From contig NZ_JAJITC010000015.1 of assembly GCF_020881035.1 (NCBI RefSeq), positions 1 through 64,000 of the forward strand: a stretch of DNA of 64,000 bases. Reading direction: 5' to 3'. Each line of letters starts with the position of its first letter. Positions within the stretch are counted from its first letter, which is position 1. Below are positions 14,957 to 23,807 of the stretch, one piece after another. The notes below the pieces were generated by a model that ran no database searches, was not told the DNA's origin, and saw only the letters and a program-made list of their open reading frames with translations. This stretch comes from Paraburkholderia translucens. Its GTDB lineage: Bacteria > Pseudomonadota > Gammaproteobacteria > Burkholderiales > Burkholderiaceae. The translations under genes were made by a program, and so were the position numbers.

Positions 14957-16317
14957 AGTCGATTCGCCGCTGGCTGCTCGGCTGGCTGATTTTCGGCATG
15001 GCGGCGACCTCGGTGGTCGCGGCCTATGCGATCTTCAACACCGCGCGGCGCGAGGCGAGCGAGCTGTTCGACTACGAGTTGCGCACCGTCGCGCTGTCGT
15101 TGCCGGCGACGCTGAGCGGCGCGGGCCACGGGGAGCGGCGAGGTCCCGACCTCGGCGGTCTCGCCGACGACCGCATCGTGATCGAGATCTGGGACAGCAG
15201 CGGCGCACTCGTTTATCACTCCGGGCAGGCGCCGGTGTTCGAGCGTCTGCCGCCGGGCTTCAACACGGTACGGCGCGGCGACTATCACTGGCGCACCTTC
15301 GGGGTCGAGCAGAAGGACCGATTCGCGCAGGTGGCGCAGCCGGTCTCGGTGCGCGACGATCTCGCGTTGCGCCTTGCGCTGCACACGCTGTGGCCGCTCG
15401 GCGTACTGCTGCCGGTCACGATGGCGCTTGTATTGCTGGTGGTCGCGCGCGGGCTCGCGCCGATCGGCGGGTTGTCGCGCGGGCTCGCGACGCGTTCGAT
15501 CGATTCGCTCGAACCGCTGCGGCTCGACGGCACCACGCCGGTCGAGATCCGGCCGCTCGTCGAAGCGCTGAACGACCTGTTGCAACGGCTGCATACGGCG
15601 TCGCAGGCGCAGCGCACGTTCATTGCCGATGCCGCGCACGAATTGCGCTCGCCGCTCGCGGCGCTGAAGCTGCAACTGCAGTCGGCCTCGCGTGACGGCT
15701 CGCTGACGGGCGAGGGGCAGACACTCGAGCGCCTCGAGCAGCGCGTGAACCGGATCATCCACCTCGTGCAACAACTGCTGACGCTCGCGCGAGAAGACGC
15801 GCAGCCGGTTACGTCGACGGTGCCGGTCAGCCTGCGCCGTATCGGCGAGCAGGCAGTCAGCGACTGTTCCGTGCTCGCGGAACTGCACGAGATCGATCTA
15901 GGCCTCGAATGCGAACACGCGCGCACGCCGAACGACGCCTATATGGTTCTCGCCGAGCCGCACAGCATCAGTGTGCTATTAGGAAACCTGATCAACAACG
16001 CGATCCGTCATACGCCGCAGGGCGGTCGCGTCGATGTCGTGCTGCGGCGCGAGGGCGAGCGAGTCGGCCTCGACGTCGTCGATACGGGCCCGGGAATTCC
16101 GGAGGCGGAACTCGAACGCGTGTTCGACCGTTTCTATCGCGGCGAGGAGTCGAAGGGCGAGGGCAGCGGGCTCGGCCTCGCGATCGTCGCGCGGATCGCC
16201 GAGCGGCATCAGCTCGAGCTGTCGTTGCGCAATAACGTCGGCGCGCCGGGATTGCGGGTGTCGGTCACGGGGCTGCGCGCGCACGATGCCGAGGCGTCCG
16301 TGGCGGCCGCGAATTGA
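14953..16317 (+). CDS. Sensor histidine kinase, QseC-like (second copy)
   Basis: A 454-aa membrane kinase: TM1 about residues 8-27, a periplasmic loop of about 115 residues, TM2 about 148-165, a HAMP-like linker, His229 in ADAAHELRSPLAALK, N box NLINNAIRHTP, G1 DTGPGIP, F box FDRFYRGE and G2 GSGLGLAIVARIAE. The ATG at 14953 overlaps the regulator stop; a GTG two codons earlier is possible. The sensor loop lacks the acidic patch of the other kinase, so the two systems may sense different signals while sharing binding sites. Confidence 0.9.
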   Translation: MKSIRRWLLGWLIFGMAATSVVAAYAIFNTARREASELFDYELRTVALSLPATLSGAGHGERRGPDLGGLADDRIVIEIWDSSGALVYHSGQAPVFERLPPGFNTVRRGDYHWRTFGVEQKDRFAQVAQPVSVRDDLALRLALHTLWPLGVLLPVTMALVLLVVARGLAPIGGLSRGLATRSIDSLEPLRLDGTTPVEIRPLVEALNDLLQRLHTASQAQRTFIADAAHELRSPLAALKLQLQSASRDGSLTGEGQTLERLEQRVNRIIHLVQQLLTLAREDAQPVTSTVPVSLRRIGEQAVSDCSVLAELHEIDLGLECEHARTPNDAYMVLAEPHSISVLLGNLINNAIRHTPQGGRVDVVLRREGERVGLDVVDTGPGIPEAELERVFDRFYRGEESKGEGSGLGLAIVARIAERHQLELSLRNNVGAPGLRVSVTGLRAHDAEASVAAAN

Positions 16318-16408
16318 AGGTCGTCGCCAGGGCTCGGAGTTGTCGGGAGCGTGAGGGCGCACGCTGATACAATTCGGACTTTACGGATCGACAGATTGGT
16401 TGTGCACT

Positions 16409-17314
16409 ATGGGTTTCGAACAACTCGCTGAACTGAAGAAGCAACTGGCCGCGGCGCGCGCCGCCGCCGAGTCCGCCGGCAAGCCCGATCGCAAATCGGC
16501 CGCGCGGCCCGCTTCGAAGTCCGCTGGCAAGCCCGCTTCACAGCCTGGTTCACAGCCTGGCTCGCGTCCCCCGCGTGGCGCCAATCCCGGCACGGAGCCG
16601 GGTGGCCGGCCCGCTGCGAAGCCGGCCGCGCAGGCCGGCGCCCGCACGGACGGCAAGCCGGGCACGGGACATCGCCGCCCGCGACCGGCGCGCCAAGCGG
16701 CGCCCTCGGGCGCGGCGAGCGCGAAACCGGCTGCGGACGCGAAGCCGGTCGATCCGGTGGTGCGCTCGATCGGTCGTCTGCAAAAGCGTTTCCCGGCCGC
16801 TTTCCCGAAGAATCCCGCACCGAAGCTGCCGCTGAAGATCGGTATTTTCGAAGATCTCGTCGCGCATGCGAAGGAGCTATCGCTCACCGAAGCCGAGCTG
16901 CGCGACGCGATCAAGACGTGGTGCCGTGGCGGCCGCTACTGGAAGAGCCTTGTCGAAGGCGCGGCGCGCGTCGATCTGGCGGGTGTCGAAACCGGCAAGG
17001 TCACCGCGCAGGAAGCCGCGGGCGCGCAGCGCCTGCTCGCGCATCGCGCGGCGAAGGGCGCGCAGAAGGCCGCCGAAACTTCGGCAAACGCGAATGCGCA
17101 GGCCGTTGCAGGTGCGGCAGGCGACGATGCGGCCGCTGGCACGCCGCACGCCGAAGCCGCGGCATCGGCAGCCGCCGAACCGGCGATTCCGCAAGGGGAT
17201 GCCGTTGCTGCGTCGCCCGAAGCCGTAGCGGCGAGTGCCGCTGAAAGCGCAAACGCCAAGGCGCACGACGATTCGCAAGCCACCGCTCCAGCCCCCACCC
17301 CCTCCCAGGCTTGA
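16409..17314 (+). CDS. proQ: ProQ/FinO-domain RNA chaperone
   Basis: A 301-aa protein starting MGFEQLAELKKQL. A long Ala/Pro/Lys/Gly-rich linker (about residues 14-108) is followed by a FinO/ProQ domain (about 110-195: PVVRSIGRLQKRFPAAFP, PLKIGIFEDLVAHAKE, AIKTWCRGGRYWKSLVEGAARVDL) and an Ala-rich tail. The family binds structured RNAs and mRNA 3' ends and mediates sRNA regulation. The linker comes before the domain, the reverse of E. coli ProQ, as is common in beta-proteobacteria. An upstream in-frame TTG at 16400 is less likely. Confidence 0.85.
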   Translation: MGFEQLAELKKQLAAARAAAESAGKPDRKSAARPASKSAGKPASQPGSQPGSRPPRGANPGTEPGGRPAAKPAAQAGARTDGKPGTGHRRPRPARQAAPSGAASAKPAADAKPVDPVVRSIGRLQKRFPAAFPKNPAPKLPLKIGIFEDLVAHAKELSLTEAELRDAIKTWCRGGRYWKSLVEGAARVDLAGVETGKVTAQEAAGAQRLLAHRAAKGAQKAAETSANANAQAVAGAAGDDAAAGTPHAEAAASAAAEPAIPQGDAVAASPEAVAASAAESANAKAHDDSQATAPAPTPSQA

Positions 17315-17345
17315 TTAGCCCTGGCCTGGCCCGTCACCGCCCCGG

Positions 17346-18695
17346 TCATGAGGCCATGACGGGTCGCGCTGCCGCCAGCCGGTTGCGCACGAACCCCACG
17401 TGCTCGCGCAGCACATAAAACGCATCGGCATACGCGAGCGGCATGCGCAGGTGGTTCAGCGCCGTCTCGATCTCGTCGAGTTGCCCTAGCAGCTGCGCGC
17501 GCTCTTCGTCGGTTGCGCCGGCGAGCGCGTGCCGCTCGATCGCAATCAGCGAACCGTAATAGCGATAGATACGCGAGCGCACCCGCCACCGGTATAGCGC
17601 CGGAATGATCCGCATCGCGGGCACCAGCAGCACGGCGATCGGCAACAGCAAGACGAGCGTGCGATTGCTGATGCTCGCGAGCCAGAACGGCAACGTCCGG
17701 TATAGAAAACCTTTGCCGGTCCGGTAATAGCGCTGTGCGTCCTCGCTGATCGCGTACTCGCGAGCCACCGGGCTCGGGAACTGCCCGGCGCCCTGCAACA
17801 GTCCCGCGGAGCCGTGCACTTCCTGCGCCGCCTCGATCAATAGATCCGAAATTGCGGGGTGCAGCGTGTTGCGCGCGACGAGCTCCACCGTCGGGCTGAT
17901 CAGATGCACGGTCTCGGGCGGAATGCGTCGCTTCAGATCGAGTACGCCGGGCGGCAGCTCGATCTGGTCGAGGAACGGAAAGTTGCGGGTATAGGCGCTC
18001 GCTTCGTCGAAATTCATCACCGAAATGCCGGGGACGCGCAGCAGCCGCAGCATCAGGCCGCGCGTGGCCGAGTCGCCGCTCAGGATCGCCGCGTCGACCT
18101 CGCCGGCGACCAGTTGCGTGGCGGCCTGCAGGCCGTCGCTCGGCACCAGCGTCGTATCCGCGCCGGGCTCGATGCCGTTCGCCGCAAGCAGTTGCAGCGC
18201 AAGCAGGCGCGTGCCGCTGCCTTCGCGGCCGATCGCGAGCCGCTTGCCTTCCAGCTGGCCGAGCTCCGTGAGCCCGGAGCCGCGATAGAACACGACGATC
18301 GGCACATAGAACAGGCTGCCCAGCGACATCAGCGACGAGGTGTCGAGCCCTTCGACCACCCCGCCTTGCACGAACGCGATATCGACGTGCTGCTTCGGGT
18401 CCAGCAGCCGATGCAGGTTCTGCACCGAGCCATCGGATTCGAGCACGTTCAGGACGATGCCGTTGCGCGCGAGGATCTTGCGATACTGGTTCGCGGTGAC
18501 GATGAACGAACTGTCGCGCGGGCCGGCGCTGATCGTGATCGTGCGCGGCGGCGCCGGATTGGCGATCCACATGATCAGCACGACCGCGAACGCGATCAGC
18601 AGCGCCGTGATGACGTAGGGCAGCAGATGCTCGCGCCATTCAGCGCGCGCAGGTTCGTGAGGAAAGTGCGGAGGACGCGGACGCTGCGCTTTCAT
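17346..18695 (-). CDS. TAXI-type solute-binding protein with membrane anchors
   Basis: A 449-aa protein. An N-terminal helix (about 27-45) is followed by a periplasmic TAXI (TRAP-associated extracytoplasmic immunogenic) domain: TITISAGPRDSSFIVTANQY, DIAFVQGG, GREGSGTR, and LVPSDGLQAATQLVAGEVDA. A second membrane segment (about 345-368) leads to a charged cytoplasmic tail of about 80 residues. No TRAP permease gene lies nearby. The ATG at 18695 has GGAG upstream; an earlier in-frame start at 18727 is possible. Membrane-tethered TAXI proteins without a partner permease are known in proteobacteria; the ligand is unknown. Confidence 0.85.
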   Translation of the reverse strand: MKAQRPRPPHFPHEPARAEWREHLLPYVITALLIAFAVVLIMWIANPAPPRTITISAGPRDSSFIVTANQYRKILARNGIVLNVLESDGSVQNLHRLLDPKQHVDIAFVQGGVVEGLDTSSLMSLGSLFYVPIVVFYRGSGLTELGQLEGKRLAIGREGSGTRLLALQLLAANGIEPGADTTLVPSDGLQAATQLVAGEVDAAILSGDSATRGLMLRLLRVPGISVMNFDEASAYTRNFPFLDQIELPPGVLDLKRRIPPETVHLISPTVELVARNTLHPAISDLLIEAAQEVHGSAGLLQGAGQFPSPVAREYAISEDAQRYYRTGKGFLYRTLPFWLASISNRTLVLLLPIAVLLVPAMRIIPALYRWRVRSRIYRYYGSLIAIERHALAGATDEERAQLLGQLDEIETALNHLRMPLAYADAFYVLREHVGFVRNRLAAARPVMAS

Positions 18696-18855
18696 GAAGA
18701 CTCCGTGCCAAAAGCCGGGATCACGCATTGTCGCCTGCGTGGGCGGCATTGCCCTCGATGGATCGCCGGAAAAAAGGACGTGCGTGGCATAATTTGCCGC
18801 AAATTGCAGTCTGGCAGAAGCGGATTCAAAAAACTCGCGGCGTGGCGCAGGGCGC

Positions 18856-19314
18856 ATGTTGAATCGTTGGCACAGGAAGATCGGCGGTTGGCTGGGATTG
18901 CTCGCGATCCTGATGACGACGCTCGCGCCGACGATCTCACAGACGCTCGCCGCCCATTCTCCTGCCGAGGCAATGCCAGGCGAGCATTGCCATATGGCGC
19001 CGATGGACGACATGGCGTCGATGCCGGGCATGCAGATGGCGGGCGACACGCCCGATGCCGCCGAGGCCGCCGCCAACCCGCCCCACGAATCCGACGCCGC
19101 CAACGATCCCGCCAGCAAGCACGCGCAGATGTCCGGCGACGCTTGCGGCTATTGCAGCCTGCTCGCGCATCTGCCGGTGATGCCGAGCGTCGGCATGTTG
19201 TTCGTCGCCGCGGTCCATGCGCGACACCATACGGCCGCGGCGCGCTTCGACAGCGTGCGCCGCGTCGAACCTCTCAGCTTCGCGCAGCCGCGCGCCCCGC
19301 CTTCCGCTTCCTGA
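18856..19314 (+). CDS. DUF2946-family protein
   Basis: A 152-aa exported or membrane protein. The N-terminal hydrophobic stretch GWLGLLAILMTTLAPTISQTLAA could be a signal peptide or anchor. It is followed by a Met/His-rich segment (EHCHMAPMDDMASMPGMQM), typical of copper binding, and by GDACGYCSLLAHLPVMP, the Cys pair characteristic of DUF2946. It starts the cluster that continues with an outer-membrane-like protein and CopC. The Met/His content and neighbours point to copper handling; no activity is established. Confidence 0.75.
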   Translation: MLNRWHRKIGGWLGLLAILMTTLAPTISQTLAAHSPAEAMPGEHCHMAPMDDMASMPGMQMAGDTPDAAEAAANPPHESDAANDPASKHAQMSGDACGYCSLLAHLPVMPSVGMLFVAAVHARHHTAAARFDSVRRVEPLSFAQPRAPPSAS

Positions 19315-19422
19315 TTCGAGTCACGTATGACGCGATGCGCGAACCCGCATCGCAGATGCTCGCGCGCGTCCATTCGACGGCGCGCGCCCGCATTTTCACA
19401 AGCGATCAGACAGGATGCACTC

Positions 19423-20355
19423 ATGCACACACCCGCAACGCGCGACGGTCGTCCGCCGTGCGCCGCGCCGCTCGTCGCGGCCGCCACCTATGTCGCCTAC
19501 ACCGCCTACGCCGCGTGCGGCCTCGCGGGCCTGTTCGCCGCGCCGTCCATCGCACGGGCGCATGCGATCGCGGGCGACCGCGTGTTCCCCGCGACGCTCG
19601 CGGTCGACGATCCCGGCGTCGGCGACGAAGCCAACTTCGAGTATGGCCACCAGCGCGTGCCTGGCGACGACGGCGACCAGAGCATCAATACCTTCAGCTT
19701 CGAGTACGACAAGCTGATCACACCGCGCCTCGCGGTGTCGATCGATGGCGCCTATCAAATGCAGAACAACCCGCGCGCGGCCGGCTTCAACAATTTCGGC
19801 GTCGGCCTCAAGTACCTGCTGTACGTGAACGAACCGCACGAGCTGATGACGTCGATCGGCGTCACGGCGGAGCTTGGCGGTACCTGCAGCCGCGCGATCG
19901 CCGACAACTTCTCGACGATCTCGCCGACTGTCTACATCGGCAAGGGCATGGGCGATCTGCCCGATTCGCTCGCGTATCTGCGCCCGCTCGCGATCACGGC
20001 CGAGGCGGCCCCCGCGCTCACCACCGGCGCGGGTCAGCCGAACGCGTTCAACTACGGCTTCACCGTGCAGTACAGCCTGCCGTATCTGCAGCAGCACGTG
20101 CACGACGCGGGTCTGCCGCAGCCGTTCGCGAACCTGATTCCGCTCGTCGAGATACCACTGTCGCGCAGCCAGGGGCAGACGACCGGCACGGTCAATCCGG
20201 GCTTCATCTGGATCAATCGCTACGGACAGTTCGGCGTCCAAGCGCAGATTCCGATCAACCGCGCGAGCGGCTCGCACGTCGGCATTCTGGTGCAGGTGCA
20301 TCTGTTCTTCGACGACATCGCGCCTGCCACGCTCGGCAAGCCGCTCTTCCAATAA
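19423..20355 (+). CDS. Exported beta-barrel-like protein, copper cluster
   Basis: A 310-aa protein starting MHTPATRDGR, with an N-terminal hydrophobic region and cleavage likely near SIARAHA. The mature part has alternating patterns typical of an outer-membrane barrel: FEYGHQRVPGDDGDQSINTF, SIDGAYQMQNNP, NFGVGLKYLLYVN, and a final strand GILVQVHLFFDDIAP. AGGA lies before the ATG at 19423. It lies between DUF2946 and copC genes. No precise family was recognised; a metal-linked outer-membrane role is inferred from context. Confidence 0.6.
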   Translation: MHTPATRDGRPPCAAPLVAAATYVAYTAYAACGLAGLFAAPSIARAHAIAGDRVFPATLAVDDPGVGDEANFEYGHQRVPGDDGDQSINTFSFEYDKLITPRLAVSIDGAYQMQNNPRAAGFNNFGVGLKYLLYVNEPHELMTSIGVTAELGGTCSRAIADNFSTISPTVYIGKGMGDLPDSLAYLRPLAITAEAAPALTTGAGQPNAFNYGFTVQYSLPYLQQHVHDAGLPQPFANLIPLVEIPLSRSQGQTTGTVNPGFIWINRYGQFGVQAQIPINRASGSHVGILVQVHLFFDDIAPATLGKPLFQ

Positions 20356-20366
20356 GGAACATGACG

Positions 20367-20738
20367 ATGGACACGATCTTCAGAAATCACGCGATGCGCG
20401 CTGCGGCGTTCTTCGCCGGTCTCACGCTCGCGAGCGCGGCTCTCGCGCATGTCTTTCCCCAGAAGCAGGAGCCGGGCGCGGGCGCATCGGTGGCCGCGCC
20501 CACGCAGGTCAAACTGACCTTCGACGGACCGCTCGAGCCGGCGTTCAGCTCGCTCACCGTCACCAATGCGAGCGGCAAGCAGGTCAGTACGCAGAAGTCC
20601 TCAGTCGATGCGCAGCATCCCGCGGTGATGACGGTGCCACTGCCGGCCCTCGCAGCCGGGCACTACACCGTGCACTGGGTCGCGGTGGCGTCGGACGGGC
20701 ATCGCACGCATGGGGATTACGGGTTCGACGTGAAGTAG
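20367..20738 (+). CDS. CopC-domain periplasmic copper protein
   Basis: A 123-aa protein with a signal peptide (FFAGLTLASAALA). The mature protein begins HVFPQKQEPGAGASV, where the N-terminal His is the first copper(II) ligand of CopC. It ends VAVASDGHRTHGDYGFDV, carrying the conserved DGH motif. The length is that of a single CopC domain. AAGGAAC gives better spacing to the ATG at 20367 than to the ATG at 20361. It lies 11 bp after the barrel-like gene and is co-transcribed. It binds periplasmic copper; no copD gene follows. Confidence 0.88.
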   Translation: MDTIFRNHAMRAAAFFAGLTLASAALAHVFPQKQEPGAGASVAAPTQVKLTFDGPLEPAFSSLTVTNASGKQVSTQKSSVDAQHPAVMTVPLPALAAGHYTVHWVAVASDGHRTHGDYGFDVK

Positions 20739-20771
20739 GGCGGCGTGCCGCCGTGCTCGCGCGGGCGCCGC

Positions 20772-21659
20772 TCAAACCCGCCTGAAGAGCTGCCGCGCGA
20801 GCGAGCAGAGCAGCGTCGTCGCGGGCGATTCGTCCTGCAGGCGCCGGCTCATGATGATCGGCGAGGCCGCGCTCGCCGACGGAATCGGCCGGTACGCGAC
20901 GCCATGCGCGCGTAAGCCTTCGACGCTCTCGGGCACGAGACACACGCCGACCTGCGCGGCGACGAGCCCCAGCGCGGTCTGCAATTCCCTCACTTCATGG
21001 ATCGCCCTCGGCTCCAGCGCCTGATCGTGCATCGCCGAGATCTGCTGGTCCGCATAGCTCGGCCGCGGCGTGCTCGGATAAACGATCAGCGTTTCCCCCG
21101 CGAGCGCCGCGAGCGTGAGCGGCTTCTTCTGCCGCGCGAGCGGATGATCCTGCGGCAACGCGGCGATCATCCGTTCCTCGACCAGCACTTCGCGCGCGAG
21201 CTGCGCATCGTCGAACCGCAGCCGGCCAAAGCCGACGTCGATGCGGCCGCCCTTCAATGCGGCCAGCTGCTCGATCGTGAACATCTCGATCAGCGACAGC
21301 TCGATATGGGGAGCGGCCTCGCGAAACGAACGGATCACCGCGGGCAGCGCTCCATACAGCGTCGACGGCACGAAACCGATCACGATGCGCTCCGCAAGCT
21401 GCGCGAGCCGGCGCGTGAGCGGCGCAAGCTCCTCGGCTTCATCGATCAGACGTTTCGCCTGGGTGTAGAAAATCCGGCCGGCTTCGGTGAGCCGCAGAGG
21501 CCGCGAGCCGCGCTCGAATAACGGCAGGCCGACGCTTTCCTCGATCTGCTGGATCTGACGCGACAGCGGCGGCTGCGTCATATGCAGGCGATTGGCCGCC
21601 CGCGTGATGTTCATCTCCTCGGCGACCGCGATGAAGTAGCGAAGTTGGCGAAATTCCAT
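20772..21659 (-). CDS. LysR-family regulator
   Basis: A 295-aa LTTR. The winged helix-turn-helix is at the N-terminus (MEFRQLRYFIAVAEEMNITRAANRLHMTQPPLSRQIQQ). The effector domain (IVIGFVPSTLYGALPAVIRSF, VGFGRLR, GVCLVPESVEGL) resembles the CatM/BenM subgroup. It is divergent from the SDR gene at 21989 across a 329-bp gap, a common arrangement for an LTTR and its target. Effector unknown. Confidence 0.9.
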   Translation of the reverse strand: MEFRQLRYFIAVAEEMNITRAANRLHMTQPPLSRQIQQIEESVGLPLFERGSRPLRLTEAGRIFYTQAKRLIDEAEELAPLTRRLAQLAERIVIGFVPSTLYGALPAVIRSFREAAPHIELSLIEMFTIEQLAALKGGRIDVGFGRLRFDDAQLAREVLVEERMIAALPQDHPLARQKKPLTLAALAGETLIVYPSTPRPSYADQQISAMHDQALEPRAIHEVRELQTALGLVAAQVGVCLVPESVEGLRAHGVAYRPIPSASAASPIIMSRRLQDESPATTLLCSLARQLFRRV

Positions 21660-21988
21660 GCGTGCCCCTGAGGTGTGATGCGTCGGCGACCAGTATTGCG
21701 TGGTCTCGTACGGTGCCCCGCCGCGGTGCTGCGCGAGGGCAACGAATGATAGCAACAGAGCCGTCGAATCGGCGCCAGATCCCGCGCGCAAATGAGGTCG
21801 TTGAATTCGATGCGAATCGATTGTTCGCGGGAACCGGCGTATCAATTCGTCGCGAGCCGCTTTATCCCGCGCGGCAAGATGCCTACATTCATGTCCACTG
21901 ACAGCGCCACTGCGTTTCCAGCAATCGCAGCATGGCCCCGCGGTCCCTCGCGAGGCATGCCGGCGCGAACTCTTTCAAGGACACGATC
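21660..21988. other. Divergent promoter region, LysR / SDR
   Basis: No gene is seen in this 329-bp gap. It presumably contains both promoters and the LTTR site, but no clear T-N11-A palindrome stood out. Confidence 0.4.
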
Positions 21989-22735
21989 ATGAGCAGGCTC
22001 ACAGGCAAGGTAGCGGTTGTAACGGGTGCGTCGAAGGGCATTGGTGCGGCGATTGCGAAAGCATTGGCGGCGCAGGGTGCGTCGGTCGTGGTGAACTATG
22101 CGTCGAGCCGCGCAGGCGCCGACAAGGTGGTGGCCGATATCACCGCAGCGGGCGGCAAGGCGGTCGCGGTCGGTGGCGACGTGTCGAAGGCCGCGGACGC
22201 GAAGGGCATCATCGATGCGGCGATCGAAACTTATGGCAGGCTCGATGTTCTCGTCAATAACGCGGGGGTCTATGAATTCGCGCCGATTGAAGAGATCACC
22301 GAAGCACACTTCCATAAGCACTTCGATATCAACGTGCTCGGGCTGCTGCTGGTGACGCAGGCGGCGCTCAAGCATCTGGGCGAAGGTGCGAGCATCGTCA
22401 ACGTGGGTTCGGTCGCGGCCCGCATCACGCCGCCGACCACCACGGTGTACACGGCCACCAAGGGCGCGGTCGATGCAATCACTGGCGTGCTGGCGAAGGA
22501 GCTCGGTCCGCGCAAGATCCGCGTGAATTCGGTGAATCCGGGCATGGTCGAGACCGAGGGCGTTCACAGCGCCGGCGTGATCGGTTCGGACTTCGAAAAG
22601 CTCACCATCAGCACGACGCCGCTCGGCCGGATCGGCCAACCCGACGATATTGCGGATGTCGTCGCGTTCCTCGCCTCGAACGATGCGCGCTGGCTGACGG
22701 GCGAAAGCCTGATCGCAAGCGGCGGGGCGCACTGA
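21989..22735 (+). CDS. Short-chain dehydrogenase/reductase
   Basis: A 248-aa classical SDR: NAD(P)-binding GASKGIGAAIA (TGxxxGxG), NNAG in VLVNNAGVYEF, catalytic Ser in VNVGSVAA, YxxxK in VYTATKGAVDA, and a C-terminal segment TGESLIASGGAH. A basic or Ser/Arg pattern after beta-2 (YASSRAGADKV) suggests NADPH preference. The ATG at 21989 follows AAGGACACGATC. It resembles FabG- and glucose-dehydrogenase-type SDRs; the substrate cannot be deduced. Probably controlled by the divergent LysR gene. Confidence 0.9.
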   Translation: MSRLTGKVAVVTGASKGIGAAIAKALAAQGASVVVNYASSRAGADKVVADITAAGGKAVAVGGDVSKAADAKGIIDAAIETYGRLDVLVNNAGVYEFAPIEEITEAHFHKHFDINVLGLLLVTQAALKHLGEGASIVNVGSVAARITPPTTTVYTATKGAVDAITGVLAKELGPRKIRVNSVNPGMVETEGVHSAGVIGSDFEKLTISTTPLGRIGQPDDIADVVAFLASNDARWLTGESLIASGGAH

Positions 22736-22797
22736 GTCCGACGGAGTTGCCAGCACGAAGGCCGCGCCGCGTTGCGACGGCGCGCGAGCTAGGTGCC

Positions 22798-23688
22798 CTA
22801 AACTTCGCCGCCCGCGACGCGCGTCTCCGCGCCCGGCAACTCCACCGCAAACAACGCATCGAGCAGATTCGACCCTGGCCGCTCGGCGAGCCGGGTCAGC
22901 GATTCGGTCATCTGCACGCGGCAATCCAGCAGCGGCACCATGCGGATACGCCGCGACTCCCTGAACTCCGCTCGCGCGATCACGCCGACGCCCATGCCTT
23001 GCGCGACCGCTTCCTCCAGCGCTTCGCGGCCATCCACGTAAAGCACGGGCTCGACCTGCAACGACTCGCGCACGAGCTCGATTTCGAGCAACTGCTGGGT
23101 GACCGATTGCGGTTCGCGAAAAATCATCGGCTGCTTCACGAGCTCAGCGTAGCTGAGCCGGCGCTTCTTCGCGGCCGGGTAGCCGAGCGGCACCATCGCG
23201 ACGAGCGGGTCGCGGCGCAGCACGCGCGACTGCAACCGGCTATGGACCTGGGGCGCGGCGGTGATTGCCGCGTCGACCGCGCTCGACAGCACCCTTTGCA
23301 TGCACTCGGCCGCATTGGCGATCGACAGCGTGACGACGATGCCCGGATGCCGCCGGCGAAACGCGCCGATCAGCGCGACGGCGAGATCGGGCGCATCGGC
23401 CGCAAGCGATAGCGAACCCGACTCCAGCCCGCCCGCCGATTGGAGCAACTGACGCGCGTCGCGCTCGCAACTGAGCATATGCCGCGTCACACTGAAGAGG
23501 CGCAGGCCGAGCTCGGTCGTCTCGACGCCGCGTGGCCCGCGCTCGAACAGTTTGACGCCGTAATCCTGCTCGAGCCGCCGCACATGGTCCGACACCGCCG
23601 GCTGCGTGAGCGACAACGCCTGCGCCGCTTTCGAAAAGCCGCCATGTTCAGCGACTGCATGAAACGCCCGCAATTGCGCGTATTGCAC
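22798..23688 (-). CDS. LysR regulator of 2-aminoethylphosphonate catabolism
   Basis: A 296-aa LTTR starting at a GTG, with helix-turn-helix FHAVAEHGGFSKAAQALSLTQPAVSDHVRRLE. The effector domain includes LSLAADAPDLAVALIGAF and GMGVGVIARAEF. It is divergent from phnW by 119 bp and belongs, by sequence feel and position, to the phosphonate-associated LTTR group found beside phnW/phnX. It probably binds the 15-bp inverted repeat at 23727 and activates phnWX when 2-aminoethylphosphonate is present. Confidence 0.85.
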   Translation of the reverse strand: MQYAQLRAFHAVAEHGGFSKAAQALSLTQPAVSDHVRRLEQDYGVKLFERGPRGVETTELGLRLFSVTRHMLSCERDARQLLQSAGGLESGSLSLAADAPDLAVALIGAFRRRHPGIVVTLSIANAAECMQRVLSSAVDAAITAAPQVHSRLQSRVLRRDPLVAMVPLGYPAAKKRRLSYAELVKQPMIFREPQSVTQQLLEIELVRESLQVEPVLYVDGREALEEAVAQGMGVGVIARAEFRESRRIRMVPLLDCRVQMTESLTRLAERPGSNLLDALFAVELPGAETRVAGGEV

Positions 23689-23726
23689 GTGTGCTCCGCC
23701 GTCGGATAAGTTTTTACGATATCGTC

Positions 23727-23741
23727 ATCGATTATATCGAT
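23727..23741. promoter_or_regulatory. LTTR box (T-N11-A) in phnW promoter
   Basis: ATCGATTATATCGAT is a perfect inverted repeat (6 + 3 + 6) containing T-N11-A, centred in the short divergent gap between the LysR gene and phnW. The surrounding DNA is AT-rich compared with its neighbours. Confidence 0.6.
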
Positions 23742-23807
23742 TTTACCGATGGACGGCTTTTCTGTATCGTGTGAGGTATCGACCTCAGCGATATCGGAGT
23801 TCCGGAC

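Noticed and set aside
17859..20738. 959-aa open frame on the plus strand
   Set aside because: Most of it is antisense to the TAXI gene and out of frame with two other genes; only its last 123 codons (CopC) are real. Long spurious frames are expected at this G+C.
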